This document shows positions 26,740-35,874 of a stretch of DNA of 64,000 bases, one piece after another. The position numbers and the translations under genes were made by a program. Source of the DNA: Aliiroseovarius halocynthiae (GTDB lineage: Bacteria > Pseudomonadota > Alphaproteobacteria > Rhodobacterales > Rhodobacteraceae); the NCBI RefSeq assembly GCF_007004645.1, contig NZ_ML660019.1, positions 1,012,437-1,076,436 on the forward strand, read 5' to 3'. Each line of letters begins with the position of its first letter. Positions within the stretch are counted from its first letter, which is position 1. Below the pieces are notes generated by a model. The model saw only the letters and a program-made list of their open reading frames with translations. It was not told the DNA's origin and searched no databases.

Positions 26740-28365
26740 ATGACTTTGAACCTTACCATGCCCGGTCAGGAAGAGTTGAAACCTCGTATCACAGTGTTCG
26801 GTGTAGGCGGTGCTGGTGGCAACGCTGTCAACAACATGATCGAGAAAGAACTTGAGGGCGTAGAATTTGTCGTAGCTAACACGGATGCGCAGGCTTTGCA
26901 GCATTCGCACGCTAAAGATCGTATCCAGATGGGTGTGAAAGTCACCGAAGGTCTGGGCGCGGGCGCGCGGGCAACAGTCGGCGCTGCGGCAGCAGAAGAA
27001 AGCATTGAACAGATTGTGGACCACCTGGCGGGCGCACACATGTGCTTTATCACCGCTGGAATGGGTGGGGGAACTGGGACGGGGGCAGCTCCCATCATCG
27101 CGCAAGCCGCGCGTGAGCTTGGCGTTCTGACCGTGGGCGTTGTCACCAAACCCTTCCAATTCGAAGGTGCCAAGCGGATGCGTCAGGCTGAAGATGGCGT
27201 TGATGCTCTGCAGAAAATGGTCGACACGCTGATCATTATCCCAAACCAGAACTTGTTCCGCCTGGCCAACGAGAAGACGACCTTCACCGAAGCGTTCTCG
27301 ATGGCAGATGATGTTCTGTATCAAGGCGTTAAGGGTGTCACGGATCTGATGGTTCGCCCAGGTCTTATCAATCTCGACTTTGCGGATGTACGTGCCGTAA
27401 TGGACGAGATGGGCAAGGCGATGATGGGTACTGGCGAGAGTGAAGGCGAAGATCGCGCGGTTCAAGCTGCCGAGAAGGCCATTGCCAACCCGCTTCTGGA
27501 CGAAATCAGCCTGCGCGGCGCGAAAGGTGTGTTGATCAACATCACTGGCGGCAGCGATCTGACCCTGTTCGAATTGGACGAAGCAGCCAACCGCATCCGT
27601 GAAGAAGTGGACCCGGACGCCAACATCATCGTTGGCTCAACGCTGGATGATGGCCTGGAGGGCGGCATGCGTGTGTCGGTTGTGGCCACTGGAATCGATG
27701 CGTCAGAGGTACCGATGGACATCCCGGTTCCGCGCCGTTCGTTGGCACAGCCGCTGCAAGCCCCGATTGAGGTCGAGCAAAAAATTGAAGCCGAAGCCCC
27801 TGCCGCTGTGGCTGCTACGGCTGAAGTGGACGAAGTTGTTGCTGAGACCGCTGAACCGACGCTGTTTGGAGAGATGGACAGCACTGCTGGGGTTGCTGAG
27901 ACTGATATTCAGAGCAGCTTTCCCGCTGAAGCCGCGGGTGGCGATGTTCCTCCGCCTATTTATCAGGCACGCGAAGAGGAAACCGTTGAAGCGACACCCG
28001 TCGCCGAGACCCGTTTTGATGACGAACCTGCTGTGGCTCAGTTCGTAGCGCCCAAGGCTCCAGCCCCTGGTACTCCGTCGCCCGAGGCGATGGCGCGTCT
28101 GCAGGCAGCTGTTCACAACCAGCCCCGCGTTGGTCAGCCAGAACAGCCGGTTGATTCGATGGAATCATCCGTTCCGCAAGAGAAAGCACGCTTTGGAATC
28201 AACTCGCTGATCAACCGGATGACTGGGGCAAGTGCTGCTGATGGCACTGTCCGCTCGCAGCCGCCGGTACATAGCGAGCAACCCGTTCAGCATCAAGCCC
28301 CTACGGCTGATCCTGAGCAGGAGAAAGTCGAGATCCCCGCGTTCTTGCGCCGCCAGGCCAACTAA
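26740..28365 (+). CDS. ftsZ: Cell division GTPase FtsZ
   Basis: A 541-residue tubulin homologue forming the Z ring. The GTPase domain (about 1-320) has [22 protein letters not shown], the tubulin signature [10 protein letters not shown] and the T7 loop with [11 protein letters not shown]. Residues about 330-525 are a long Ala/Glu/Pro-rich linker typical of alphaproteobacteria, interrupted by the conserved [13 protein letters not shown] block. The C-terminal peptide [12 protein letters not shown] is the binding site for FtsA and other partners. A 231-base gap separates it from ftsA, so it may have its own promoter. A strong hairpin terminator follows. Confidence 0.97.
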   Translation: MTLNLTMPGQEELKPRITVFGVGGAGGNAVNNMIEKELEGVEFVVANTDAQALQHSHAKDRIQMGVKVTEGLGAGARATVGAAAAEESIEQIVDHLAGAHMCFITAGMGGGTGTGAAPIIAQAARELGVLTVGVVTKPFQFEGAKRMRQAEDGVDALQKMVDTLIIIPNQNLFRLANEKTTFTEAFSMADDVLYQGVKGVTDLMVRPGLINLDFADVRAVMDEMGKAMMGTGESEGEDRAVQAAEKAIANPLLDEISLRGAKGVLINITGGSDLTLFELDEAANRIREEVDPDANIIVGSTLDDGLEGGMRVSVVATGIDASEVPMDIPVPRRSLAQPLQAPIEVEQKIEAEAPAAVAATAEVDEVVAETAEPTLFGEMDSTAGVAETDIQSSFPAEAAGGDVPPPIYQAREEETVEATPVAETRFDDEPAVAQFVAPKAPAPGTPSPEAMARLQAAVHNQPRVGQPEQPVDSMESSVPQEKARFGINSLINRMTGASAADGTVRSQPPVHSEQPVQHQAPTADPEQEKVEIPAFLRRQAN

Positions 28366-28390
28366 GCCGGGCAAAATCGATCGGAAAGTC

Positions 28391-28423
28391 AAACCGCTGC
28401 GCAGAGATGTGCGGCGGTTTTTC
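28391..28423 (+). terminator. Intrinsic terminator after ftsZ
   Basis: AAACCGC-TGCGCA and TGTGC-GGCGGTTT form a stem around a GAGA loop, followed by TTTTTCGTTTTT. It should end the ftsW-ftsZ transcript. Confidence 0.8.
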
Positions 28424-28903
28424 GTTTTTATCCGAGCCGTTCCGCGTGAGTGGAACGGGAGTTTTGATTTCGTTGTGTTTCACCGGCGAAGCTTTGCCGG
28501 TAGGGGGGGGGCGGAGAAATCCGGGGACTTCATCACACGATTTTGAAAAAAATATATATTTCAGATTGTTATCCTACTTCTTGTTTTTGGTGCGCAGTTT
28601 TTCGCGCACGAACTGGACCATGTTACAAACCGTTACAGAGGTTTGAATTGTGAATGATCTCTTGGGGGCGTACCCACAGTGGTGCCAGTCGAACCTGATT
28701 GGAGCGCATCGTTTGGGCACTTGCCTAAAGAATTTGCAACCGCCATTGATTGCCGCCTTGTTGTTTCAAACGGATAGCTGGGCTTTAGGCCGATCGAACA
28801 GATTGGATGGCAGCGGATAGCGGTGCGCACGAAGAAATAAGAAGGCGGGACTGTCCAAGGGCAGAGCATCGCGAGCGGATCGAGGCAAAGAAAGAGGCGT
28901 CAC
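28424..28903. other. Long intergenic region before lpxC with two more hairpins
   Basis: Two short inverted repeats follow the ftsZ terminator: CCGTTCC/GGAACGG at about 28439-28460 and ACCGGC/GCCGGT at about 28482-28502. An AT-rich run around 28545-28565 may be part of a promoter. The remaining 300 bases before lpxC carry no convincing gene; a 56-codon frame starting GTG near 28649 lacks support. Confidence 0.5.
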
Positions 28904-29824
28904 GTGCAGACAACTGTAGCCAGCACAGTCAGTTTCAATGGCACTGGATTGCATTCCGGTCGTCCGGTTCGCATGAAAGTTCAATCTGCCTCGGCGGAGT
29001 ATGGCATCTGGTTCAAACGCGTCGACGTCGAGGACCGTGATAACCTGATCGCGGTGCACTGGGCGTCTGGCGTGCCGTCACCTCTGTGTACGGTGATCCG
29101 TAATGACGCAGGTGTCGAGGTTCGGACGATCGAACATATTATGGCTGCCCTTGCAGGCTGCGGTATTCACAACGCGCTGATTGAGATTGACGGTCCTGAA
29201 GTGCCGATCATGGATGGCAGCTCGGCCCGGTTTGTCGAAGGATTGATTAAGGCAGGGCAACGCAGGTTGGCCGCGCCAGTACGCGTGATCGAAGTGCTTG
29301 AGCCTGTGGAATTCCGTGATGGCGATGCTTGGGCGCGGCTTGAACCCGCGGACGGGTTTTACATTGATTTCCACATCTCATTCCCAGATGCCGCGATTGG
29401 CACGCAAGAGATGAGTCTGGATATGTCCAACGGCAATTTTGTGCGCGAATTATCAGATTGCCGGACCTTCTGCCGTCAGGCAGATGTCGACGCCATGCAC
29501 AAGGCCGGGCTGGCACTTGGCGGTACCTATGAGAATGCTGTTGTGGTAGATGGCGACCAAGTTCTGTCCCCCGGCGGTCTGCGTCGGATGGATGAAGCTG
29601 TGCGACATAAAATGCTGGACGCATTAGGTGATTTGGCTTTGGCTGGCGCACCCTTGCGCGCACGCTATTCCGGCCATCGTGCGGGGCATGCGATGACAAA
29701 CAAATTGTTGCGTGCGCTGTTTGACACTCCCGGCGCTTGGCGTTTGGCGGAGTGCAGCGATCAAGATGCGGGCAAACTTCCCGGCGTTGGTGTGTGCACC
29801 TCTGACTTTCCCATGACGGCATGA
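28904..29824 (+). CDS. lpxC: UDP-3-O-acyl-N-acetylglucosamine deacetylase LpxC
   Basis: The 306-residue zinc enzyme carries out the first committed step of lipid A synthesis. Zinc and active-site motifs are present: EHIMAALAGCGIHNA with the first His, MDGSSARFVEGL, and late in the protein DEAVRHKMLDALGDLALAG with His and Asp ligands, then the catalytic His in GHRAGHAMTN. GTG 28904 is the start, preceded by AAAGAGG and giving MQTTVASTVSF. Its position after ftsZ is conserved in proteobacteria. Confidence 0.96.
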   Translation: MQTTVASTVSFNGTGLHSGRPVRMKVQSASAEYGIWFKRVDVEDRDNLIAVHWASGVPSPLCTVIRNDAGVEVRTIEHIMAALAGCGIHNALIEIDGPEVPIMDGSSARFVEGLIKAGQRRLAAPVRVIEVLEPVEFRDGDAWARLEPADGFYIDFHISFPDAAIGTQEMSLDMSNGNFVRELSDCRTFCRQADVDAMHKAGLALGGTYENAVVVDGDQVLSPGGLRRMDEAVRHKMLDALGDLALAGAPLRARYSGHRAGHAMTNKLLRALFDTPGAWRLAECSDQDAGKLPGVGVCTSDFPMTA

Positions 29825-30025
29825 TCCGGTATTCGGAATAATTGCATTATCGCGCGTGGTACGCCGCTACCGGCTGGCGAATTTCGGCTTGCCGCCTGAT
29901 AAACTCTTCTCGAAGATCGAATTTTGACGCGCAAACCATTTTGCACTGAAAAATTCTGTGTTAGGACTTTCTGGAAGATGCCGGAACTATTCTATCGGCC
30001 GCAAAAAATTGGGGTTACTCGGGTT

Positions 30026-30928
30026 ATGATCCGCGTGAAATTATGTAAGACCGTCAGCGTTACATTGGTATCTGGTATGGTTCTGGCGGGCTGCAGTGGC
30101 GGTTCTGGGAGCTTGGGATTCGGCAGCTTGGGCGGCGGTTCCTCCAATCAGGGCGTTTTGGGAAGCCGCGTCGAAAAGCGTCCAATTGATCAATGGAGCG
30201 CCGAAGAGATTTTCAAACGTGGCGAATATGATCTGGAGAGCGGCGATCCTTCGGAAGCAGCCAAGTGGTTTGGTGAAGTCGAGCGTCTGTATCCCTATTC
30301 GGAGTGGGCCAAGCGCGCATTGATCATGCAGGCGTTCTCGCACCATAAAGACCGCGAATACGAATTGGCCCGTGCCAGCGCGCAACGCTATATTGACTTC
30401 TATCCCGGCGATGAAGATGCCGCCTATGCGCAGTATCTTCTGGCTATCAGCTATTACGATCAGATTGACCTGATTGGGCGCGATCAAGGCCTGACCTATC
30501 AGGCGCTTCAGGCGCTGCGCGTGGTGATTGAACGGTATCCCGATACGGAATACGCCAAGTCGGCCATTTTGAAATTTGACCTTGCCTTTGACCACCTCGC
30601 TGCGAAAGAGATGGAAATCGGGCGTTACTATCTGAAACGCAAGCATTACACGGCGTCGATCAACCGCTTCCGCGTGGTGGTCGAGCAGTTCCAGACCACC
30701 ACCCATGTGGCCGAGGCGTTACATCGTCTGGTCGAAGCTTATCTGTCACTTGGGCTGGAAAGCGAAGCCCAAACTGCTGCGGCCATTTTGGGGCATAATT
30801 TCAAGTCAACCGAATGGTACCAAGACAGCTATCGTCTGCTGACCAATCGTGGACTGAAGCCGGAAGCCAAAGGTGACAGCTGGTTGCGCAAAGTGCACCG
30901 TCAGATGATCAAGGGCGAATGGCTCTGA
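30026..30928 (+). CDS. bamD: Outer membrane assembly lipoprotein BamD
   Basis: A 300-residue lipoprotein of the BAM complex that folds outer membrane proteins. The signal peptide ends in the lipobox LAGC, giving a mature lipidated Cys. A Gly/Ser-rich tether leads to five TPR-like helical pairs, with EIFKRGEYDLESGDPSEAAKWF and ALIMQAFSHHKDREYELARA in the first repeats. ATG 30026 gives a compact lipoprotein signal; upstream in-frame starts would add a non-signal extension. recN follows after 60 bases. Confidence 0.92.
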   Translation: MIRVKLCKTVSVTLVSGMVLAGCSGGSGSLGFGSLGGGSSNQGVLGSRVEKRPIDQWSAEEIFKRGEYDLESGDPSEAAKWFGEVERLYPYSEWAKRALIMQAFSHHKDREYELARASAQRYIDFYPGDEDAAYAQYLLAISYYDQIDLIGRDQGLTYQALQALRVVIERYPDTEYAKSAILKFDLAFDHLAAKEMEIGRYYLKRKHYTASINRFRVVVEQFQTTTHVAEALHRLVEAYLSLGLESEAQTAAAILGHNFKSTEWYQDSYRLLTNRGLKPEAKGDSWLRKVHRQMIKGEWL

Positions 30929-30988
30929 CCGGGTCGGGCCAAACGGCCCGCATGATGGGTCTTGGGCGTATGATGGGCGGGGCATAGG

Positions 30989-32641
30989 ATGCTGCGGTCT
31001 CTGGATATTCGGGATATGCTGATCATTGACCGGTTGGAGCTTGAGTTCCAGCCGGGCCTTAACGTGCTGACGGGGGAAACCGGAGCCGGTAAATCCATCT
31101 TGCTGGACAGTCTTGGGTTCGTTCTGGGCTGGCGTGGCCGGGCCGATTTAGTGCGCACGGGTGCCGAACAGGGCGAGGTTGTGGCCGTCTTTGATCTGCC
31201 CGTTGATCACCCCGCGCATGCGGTGTTGGACGAGGCAGGGATCCCTGCTGACGACGAAGTGGTCCTGCGCCGGGTGAACCGCTCGGATGGGCGCAAGACA
31301 GCATGGGTGAATGATCGCCGCGCCAGCGGTGAGGTATTGCGGGCCCTGTCGGATACACTGGTCGAGCTTCATGGCCAGCAGGATGACAAAGGTCTTTTGA
31401 ACCCACGTGTTCATCGGCAATTGTTGGACGAGTTCGCCGGGCTTTCGGGCAAGGTCGATCAGGTGAAAACCGCCTGGCGATCGGTCGCACAGGCATCAAG
31501 TGCCCTTGACGAGGTCCGCCTGCGGATCGAGGCTGCAAAGGCAGAGGAAGAGTTTCTGCGTCATGCGGTCGAAGAGCTGGACGCGTTGGATCCGCAACCC
31601 GGCGAGGATGCAGAGTTGGATGCGCGACGTCGGTTGATGCAGGCCTCGGAACGGATCGGGGAAGACATCTCGCGTGCACATCAGGCGCTTGGCGTGGGCG
31701 AAGGGGCTGAAGCACGTCTTGGCGATGCGTTGCGGTGGTTGGAAGGTGCAGCCGAACAAGCAGGCGAAACGCTGGACGCCCCTATTGCGGCGCTTGGTCG
31801 AGCGATGGATGAACTGGGCGAGGCCGTCTCGGGCGTGGAAAGCGCGATGGACAGCCTGTCGTTTAACCCCCACGAGCTGGAGCAGGTCGAGGAACGCCTG
31901 TTTGCCATTCGTGCAATGGCCCGAAAACACATGACCACGCCGGACGAGCTGGGTGTGTTCGCTGAAGACCTGCGAAGTCGGTTGGCGGCATTGGATGCGG
32001 GCGCGGACGAAATCGCCGGATGCGAGACGGCTTTGGCTGATGCGCGTGCGCACTATGACACGGCGGCGCAAGCGCTATCCAACGCACGGCGTGAAGCTGC
32101 CGCGCGTCTGGATCAGGCCATGGGGGCTGAGTTGGCGCCGCTGAAGATGGAACGCGCTGTTTTCACAACGGATATTACAAATTCAGATCCCGGCCCGGAT
32201 GGCATCGATGCCGTAACCTTTACCGTCGCCACAAACCCCGGCGCGCCGTCTGGACCGTTGAACAAGATTGCCTCGGGTGGCGAACTCAGCCGGTTCCTGC
32301 TTGCCCTGAAAGTTTGCCTGACACGTGATGCGGCAGGCCTGACCATGATCTTTGATGAGATTGATCGCGGCGTCGGTGGTGCGACTGCGGATGCGGTCGG
32401 GCGCCGGTTGGCCGACCTGGCGGCAGCCGGGCAGGTGTTGGTCGTGACTCACAGCCCGCAAGTGGCGGCCCTTGGTGGGCATCATTGGCGCGTCAGCAAA
32501 GCCGTGACGGATGGTGTTACCCTGTCAACTGTATCACCCTTATCCTCAGATCAGCGCGTGGATGAAATCGCGCGCATGATCTCGGGGGATACAATCTCGG
32601 ATGCGGCGAAGGCCGCCGCGAAAGAGCTGCTGGCAGGTTAG
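30989..32641 (+). CDS. recN: DNA repair protein RecN
   Basis: A 550-residue SMC-like ATPase acting in double-strand break repair. The N-terminal Walker A is GETGAGKSILLDSLGF, a coiled-coil region spans about residues 150-370, and the C-terminal half holds the signature SGGELSRFLLALK and the Walker B LTMIFDEIDRGVGG. The last codon region overlaps the convergent oxidase gene by three bases, so the two are separated only by the shared stop codons. Confidence 0.95.
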   Translation: MLRSLDIRDMLIIDRLELEFQPGLNVLTGETGAGKSILLDSLGFVLGWRGRADLVRTGAEQGEVVAVFDLPVDHPAHAVLDEAGIPADDEVVLRRVNRSDGRKTAWVNDRRASGEVLRALSDTLVELHGQQDDKGLLNPRVHRQLLDEFAGLSGKVDQVKTAWRSVAQASSALDEVRLRIEAAKAEEEFLRHAVEELDALDPQPGEDAELDARRRLMQASERIGEDISRAHQALGVGEGAEARLGDALRWLEGAAEQAGETLDAPIAALGRAMDELGEAVSGVESAMDSLSFNPHELEQVEERLFAIRAMARKHMTTPDELGVFAEDLRSRLAALDAGADEIAGCETALADARAHYDTAAQALSNARREAAARLDQAMGAELAPLKMERAVFTTDITNSDPGPDGIDAVTFTVATNPGAPSGPLNKIASGGELSRFLLALKVCLTRDAAGLTMIFDEIDRGVGGATADAVGRRLADLAAAGQVLVVTHSPQVAALGGHHWRVSKAVTDGVTLSTVSPLSSDQRVDEIARMISGDTISDAAKAAAKELLAG

Positions 32642-34014
32642 GTGCCCTGCGGTACCAGTTTGCCGGGGTTCAGGATATTGCGCGGATCCAGTGCGGATTT
32701 GATATCCCCCATAACAGCCCAGCCATCGCCGTGTTCTTCTGCCATCAAGTGCAGTTTCCCCATGCCGATACCATGTTCGCCAGTAATCGTGCCGCCAAGC
32801 GCCAATGCACGGCGGCTCATTCGTTCGGCAAGATCCTTGGCAACCGCCAGTTCCTCTGGGCTTTCGGGATCTATTAGCAAGATGGCGTGAAAATTCCCAT
32901 CTCCGACATGTCCCAGAATGGGACCGGGCAGGATTGAGGCTTCGATGTCATCACGCGTTTCCTCAACCGCGTCCGCCAGTTTCGAGATCGGGACACAAAT
33001 GTCGGTGACAAGTGCATGTGCGCCAGGCCGCAGACTTTGCACGGCATAAAAGGCGTGATGTCTGATCTTCCACAGGGCATTGCGATCTTCGGTCTTCGTT
33101 GCGTGTTCATATCCAGTTGCGCCGAAGTCCTGGCTTATTTCATCAAAAAGCGTGTTCGCTTCTGAAACCGCAACGGGGCTTCCGTGGAATTCCACCAACA
33201 GATGCGGGCATTCTGCCATTTCTGTGCCTGCATATTGATTGAAAGCGCGGGCGGTGGCGTCATCCACGAACTCGATCCGTGCGATGGACAGCCCCATCTG
33301 GATCACCTGCTGCACAGCCCCCACCGCCGAGGCCATGTCAGGGAACGCGCAGATTCCTGCGCGGATTTCTTCGGGCTGACCATGCAGACGTAGCGTGAGC
33401 TCGGTAATGATGCCCAGCGTACCCTCAGAGCCAAGGAATAAGGCGGTCAGATCATACCCGGACGACGATTTGGGCGCCTGCGATCCGGTGCGGATCACCC
33501 GCCCATCTGCCAGTACCACTGTTAGCCCCAACACGTTTTGCCGCATTGAACCATAGCGTACCGTTGTGGTGCCCGACGCACGGGTGGCAGCCATCCCCCC
33601 CAGCGTGGCATTCGCACCCGGATCAACCGGGAAGAACACACCAACTGCGCGCAATTCATGGTTAAGCTCTTCACGTGTCAGGCCTGCTTCAACCCGTGCA
33701 ATCATATCCCCTGGATCATGGGACAACACGCGGTTCATCCGGGCCATGTCCAAGCAAACACCGCCTTTCGTGGCGCTTGTATGCCCCTCAAGTGAAGTGC
33801 CAGCCCCAAACGGGATCACGGGAATGCCAGCTTGATTGCAGATCCGCAGGATTCGGCTAATTTCGCTTGTATCCTTGGGCCAGACCACAATATCGGGTGG
33901 CGCAGGGGCGAAATGTGTCTCGGACCCGCCATGTTGATCCAGAACGGGCTTGGACCGGCTGATCCGATCGCCTAGAAATGACGAAAGCTCGGTAAACGCG
34001 GTGTCGATGGCCAT
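32638..34014 (-). CDS. FAD-linked 2-hydroxyacid dehydrogenase (D-lactate/glycolate type)
   Basis: A 458-residue flavoprotein of the FAD_binding_4/GlcD-like family, which oxidises D-2-hydroxyacids. PFGAGTSLEGH and GGMAATRASGTTTVRYG belong to the PCMH-type FAD domain, with LGSEGTLGIITELTLRLHG closing it. The C-terminal domain carries the HVGDGNFH and TGEHGIGMGK motifs with the catalytic His residues. No iron-sulfur partner gene is next to it, so a cytochrome-linked D-lactate dehydrogenase is likelier than the multi-subunit glycolate oxidase. It is divergent from the ClC gene. Confidence 0.85.
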   Translation of the reverse strand: MAIDTAFTELSSFLGDRISRSKPVLDQHGGSETHFAPAPPDIVVWPKDTSEISRILRICNQAGIPVIPFGAGTSLEGHTSATKGGVCLDMARMNRVLSHDPGDMIARVEAGLTREELNHELRAVGVFFPVDPGANATLGGMAATRASGTTTVRYGSMRQNVLGLTVVLADGRVIRTGSQAPKSSSGYDLTALFLGSEGTLGIITELTLRLHGQPEEIRAGICAFPDMASAVGAVQQVIQMGLSIARIEFVDDATARAFNQYAGTEMAECPHLLVEFHGSPVAVSEANTLFDEISQDFGATGYEHATKTEDRNALWKIRHHAFYAVQSLRPGAHALVTDICVPISKLADAVEETRDDIEASILPGPILGHVGDGNFHAILLIDPESPEELAVAKDLAERMSRRALALGGTITGEHGIGMGKLHLMAEEHGDGWAVMGDIKSALDPRNILNPGKLVPQGT

Positions 34015-34114
34015 CCCATCCCTCCCTGAGAAACCGGAACAACTTATGGTAAATGACGGGCCTTGGGAAGGGTTCTACACACGCAGCGCAATGATAAAAC
34101 AGATAAAATTGATA

Positions 34115-35779
34115 ATGGTTGAGCGCATGCAAAATCTGACTGCAAACATGCGCAATGCGTGGCACCTATTGGTCGAAAAAGGGCCAAGCCAAATACAGTT
34201 CTGGCTGATTGCCCTTATCATCGGTGTTGCGTCGGGTACGGCCGCCTTAGGGTTCCGTAAGGGGATCGAGATTTTACAGGCATCGCTTTATGGGACCGAT
34301 GATCTGACCCGGTTGCACAGCTTTGCGGAAACCCTGCCATGGTACTGGATTTTGCTGCTGCCAACAGTAGGTGGTTTGATTGTAGGGGTGATCTTGAACT
34401 GGTTTACCCATGACGGGCGTGTGCGCTCGGTCGCGGATGTGATTGAAGGCGCAGCCCTGTGGGAAGGCCGCGTGGAAAAACGCGCAGGGCTGGGGTCTGC
34501 GCTGGCGTCATTGGTGACTCTGTCCACGGGCGGATCCTCTGGTCGCGAAGGGCCGGTTGTCCACCTGGCCGCCGTGATCTCGACCTGGATTTCCGTGCGC
34601 ATCAATGCAAGTGGTATCACCGGACGCGACCTTTTGGGGTGCGCAGTCGCGGGCGCAGTTTCGGCCAGCTTTAACGCGCCGATTGCCGGAGCGCTCTTCG
34701 CGCTCGAGGTTGTATTGCGCCACTTTGCTGTCCACGCCTTTGCTCCGATTGCCATTGCCGCCGTGTCGGGCACTGTGATCAATCGGCTGGAATACGGCGG
34801 CGTAACGGAGTTTATATTGCCCGAAGAAGGCTCTCTTGCCTTCTATATCGAACTGCCCGCATTCCTGATTCTTGGTCTCATTTCGGGAATGGTCGCAGTG
34901 ATCCTCATGCGCTCGATTTTCTGGGCCGAGGATCTGGGAAACGCTGTTCAGCACCGCTTACGTCTGCCGCGGATTCTCCGCCCAGCCCTGTCTGGTTTCT
35001 TGCTGGGGGGCATCGCAATCTATTTTCCGCACATCATCGGGGTTGGGTATGAAACGACGTCGGCTGCGCTGACTGGTCAAATGACGGCAGGCGTCGCGAT
35101 CTTATTCGTCGCAGTAAAGGTCGCGGCCGTTGCGATTACCATGGCCGGCCGGATGGGCGGAGGTGTGTTTTCACCTGCGCTAATGGTAGGGGCTTTGACA
35201 GGGCTGGCCTTCGGCATCATCGCCACGGCGATATTCCCGGATGTCTCTGGGTCGGAAACGCTTTATGCACTCGCTGGGATGGGGGCGGTGGCCGCGGCAG
35301 TCCTTGGCGCTCCGATTTCTACCACGTTGATTGTGTTCGAGTTGACAGGAGATTGGCAAACCGGGATCGCCGTCATGTCTGCGGTTTCGCTGTCAACGGC
35401 CCTGTCCAGCCAGCTGGTCGATCGCAGCTTCTTCCTGACCCAGCTGGAACGGCGCAACATCCATTTGGCGGCGGGGCCACAAGCCTATTTGCTGTCGACC
35501 GTGCGCGTCGCGCAGGTGATGCGTGATCTCGAACACACGCGCGCTGCCGGGGAAGAGCATTGTTGGGAACTGATCGAGGCAGGCGTTTATGTCGATGGAA
35601 ACACAACGCTGGATGTCGTGATGCCCCTCTTCGAAGCGACCGGCGAACGCTATATCCCGGTCGTTACGCTTGGCGGCGAAGGCGACCCGCCCGAGCTGTG
35701 GGGCGCGGTCTTCCACGTAGATGCATTGAAAGCGTTCAACCGCGCGCTATCGGAAACAGCGGCCGAAGAACATTCGTAG
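34115..35779 (+). CDS. ClC family chloride channel/transporter with channel-like signature
   Basis: A protein of about 554 residues with the ClC fold. The gating-glutamate motif GREGP is intact (TGGSSGREGPVVHL), and the anion site GGVFSPALMVG is present. The first selectivity motif GSGIP is replaced by VRSVADV. At the position of the internal proton glutamate of antiporters the sequence FALEVVLRHF has Val in place of the second Glu, as in ClC channels. The C terminus has a divergent CBS-like region. The exact start is uncertain: ATG 34091, 34115 and 34127 are all in frame and none has a strong ribosome site. It may serve osmotic or pH control. Confidence 0.83.
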   Translation: MVERMQNLTANMRNAWHLLVEKGPSQIQFWLIALIIGVASGTAALGFRKGIEILQASLYGTDDLTRLHSFAETLPWYWILLLPTVGGLIVGVILNWFTHDGRVRSVADVIEGAALWEGRVEKRAGLGSALASLVTLSTGGSSGREGPVVHLAAVISTWISVRINASGITGRDLLGCAVAGAVSASFNAPIAGALFALEVVLRHFAVHAFAPIAIAAVSGTVINRLEYGGVTEFILPEEGSLAFYIELPAFLILGLISGMVAVILMRSIFWAEDLGNAVQHRLRLPRILRPALSGFLLGGIAIYFPHIIGVGYETTSAALTGQMTAGVAILFVAVKVAAVAITMAGRMGGGVFSPALMVGALTGLAFGIIATAIFPDVSGSETLYALAGMGAVAAAVLGAPISTTLIVFELTGDWQTGIAVMSAVSLSTALSSQLVDRSFFLTQLERRNIHLAAGPQAYLLSTVRVAQVMRDLEHTRAAGEEHCWELIEAGVYVDGNTTLDVVMPLFEATGERYIPVVTLGGEGDPPELWGAVFHVDALKAFNRALSETAAEEHS

Positions 35780-35790
35780 CGTCTCTTTTT

Positions 35791-35866
35791 TCTTGTCCAA
35801 AATATCCCGGGGTGAATGCCGCAGGCAGAGGGGCAGCGCCCCTCCAGGCTCACAACGTGAGCCACC
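35791..35866. repeat. Double-hairpin dispersed repeat, copy 1
   Basis: This 76-base element starts TCTTGTCCAAAATATCCCGG and contains two tight hairpins: GAGGGGC-AGC-GCCCCTC (35828-35844) and GGCTCAC-AAC-GTGAGCC (35847-35863). A closely related copy is at 49403-49479. Both lie between convergent genes and end a few bases before the stop codon of the minus-strand gene, which suggests a bidirectional terminator or a REP-like mobile palindrome. Confidence 0.85.
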
Positions 35867-35874
35867 AAATGCGT

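Noticed and set aside
28649-28820. 56-codon GTG-start frame before lpxC
   Set aside because: No ribosome binding site of note, no recognisable features and overlap with the likely lpxC leader.
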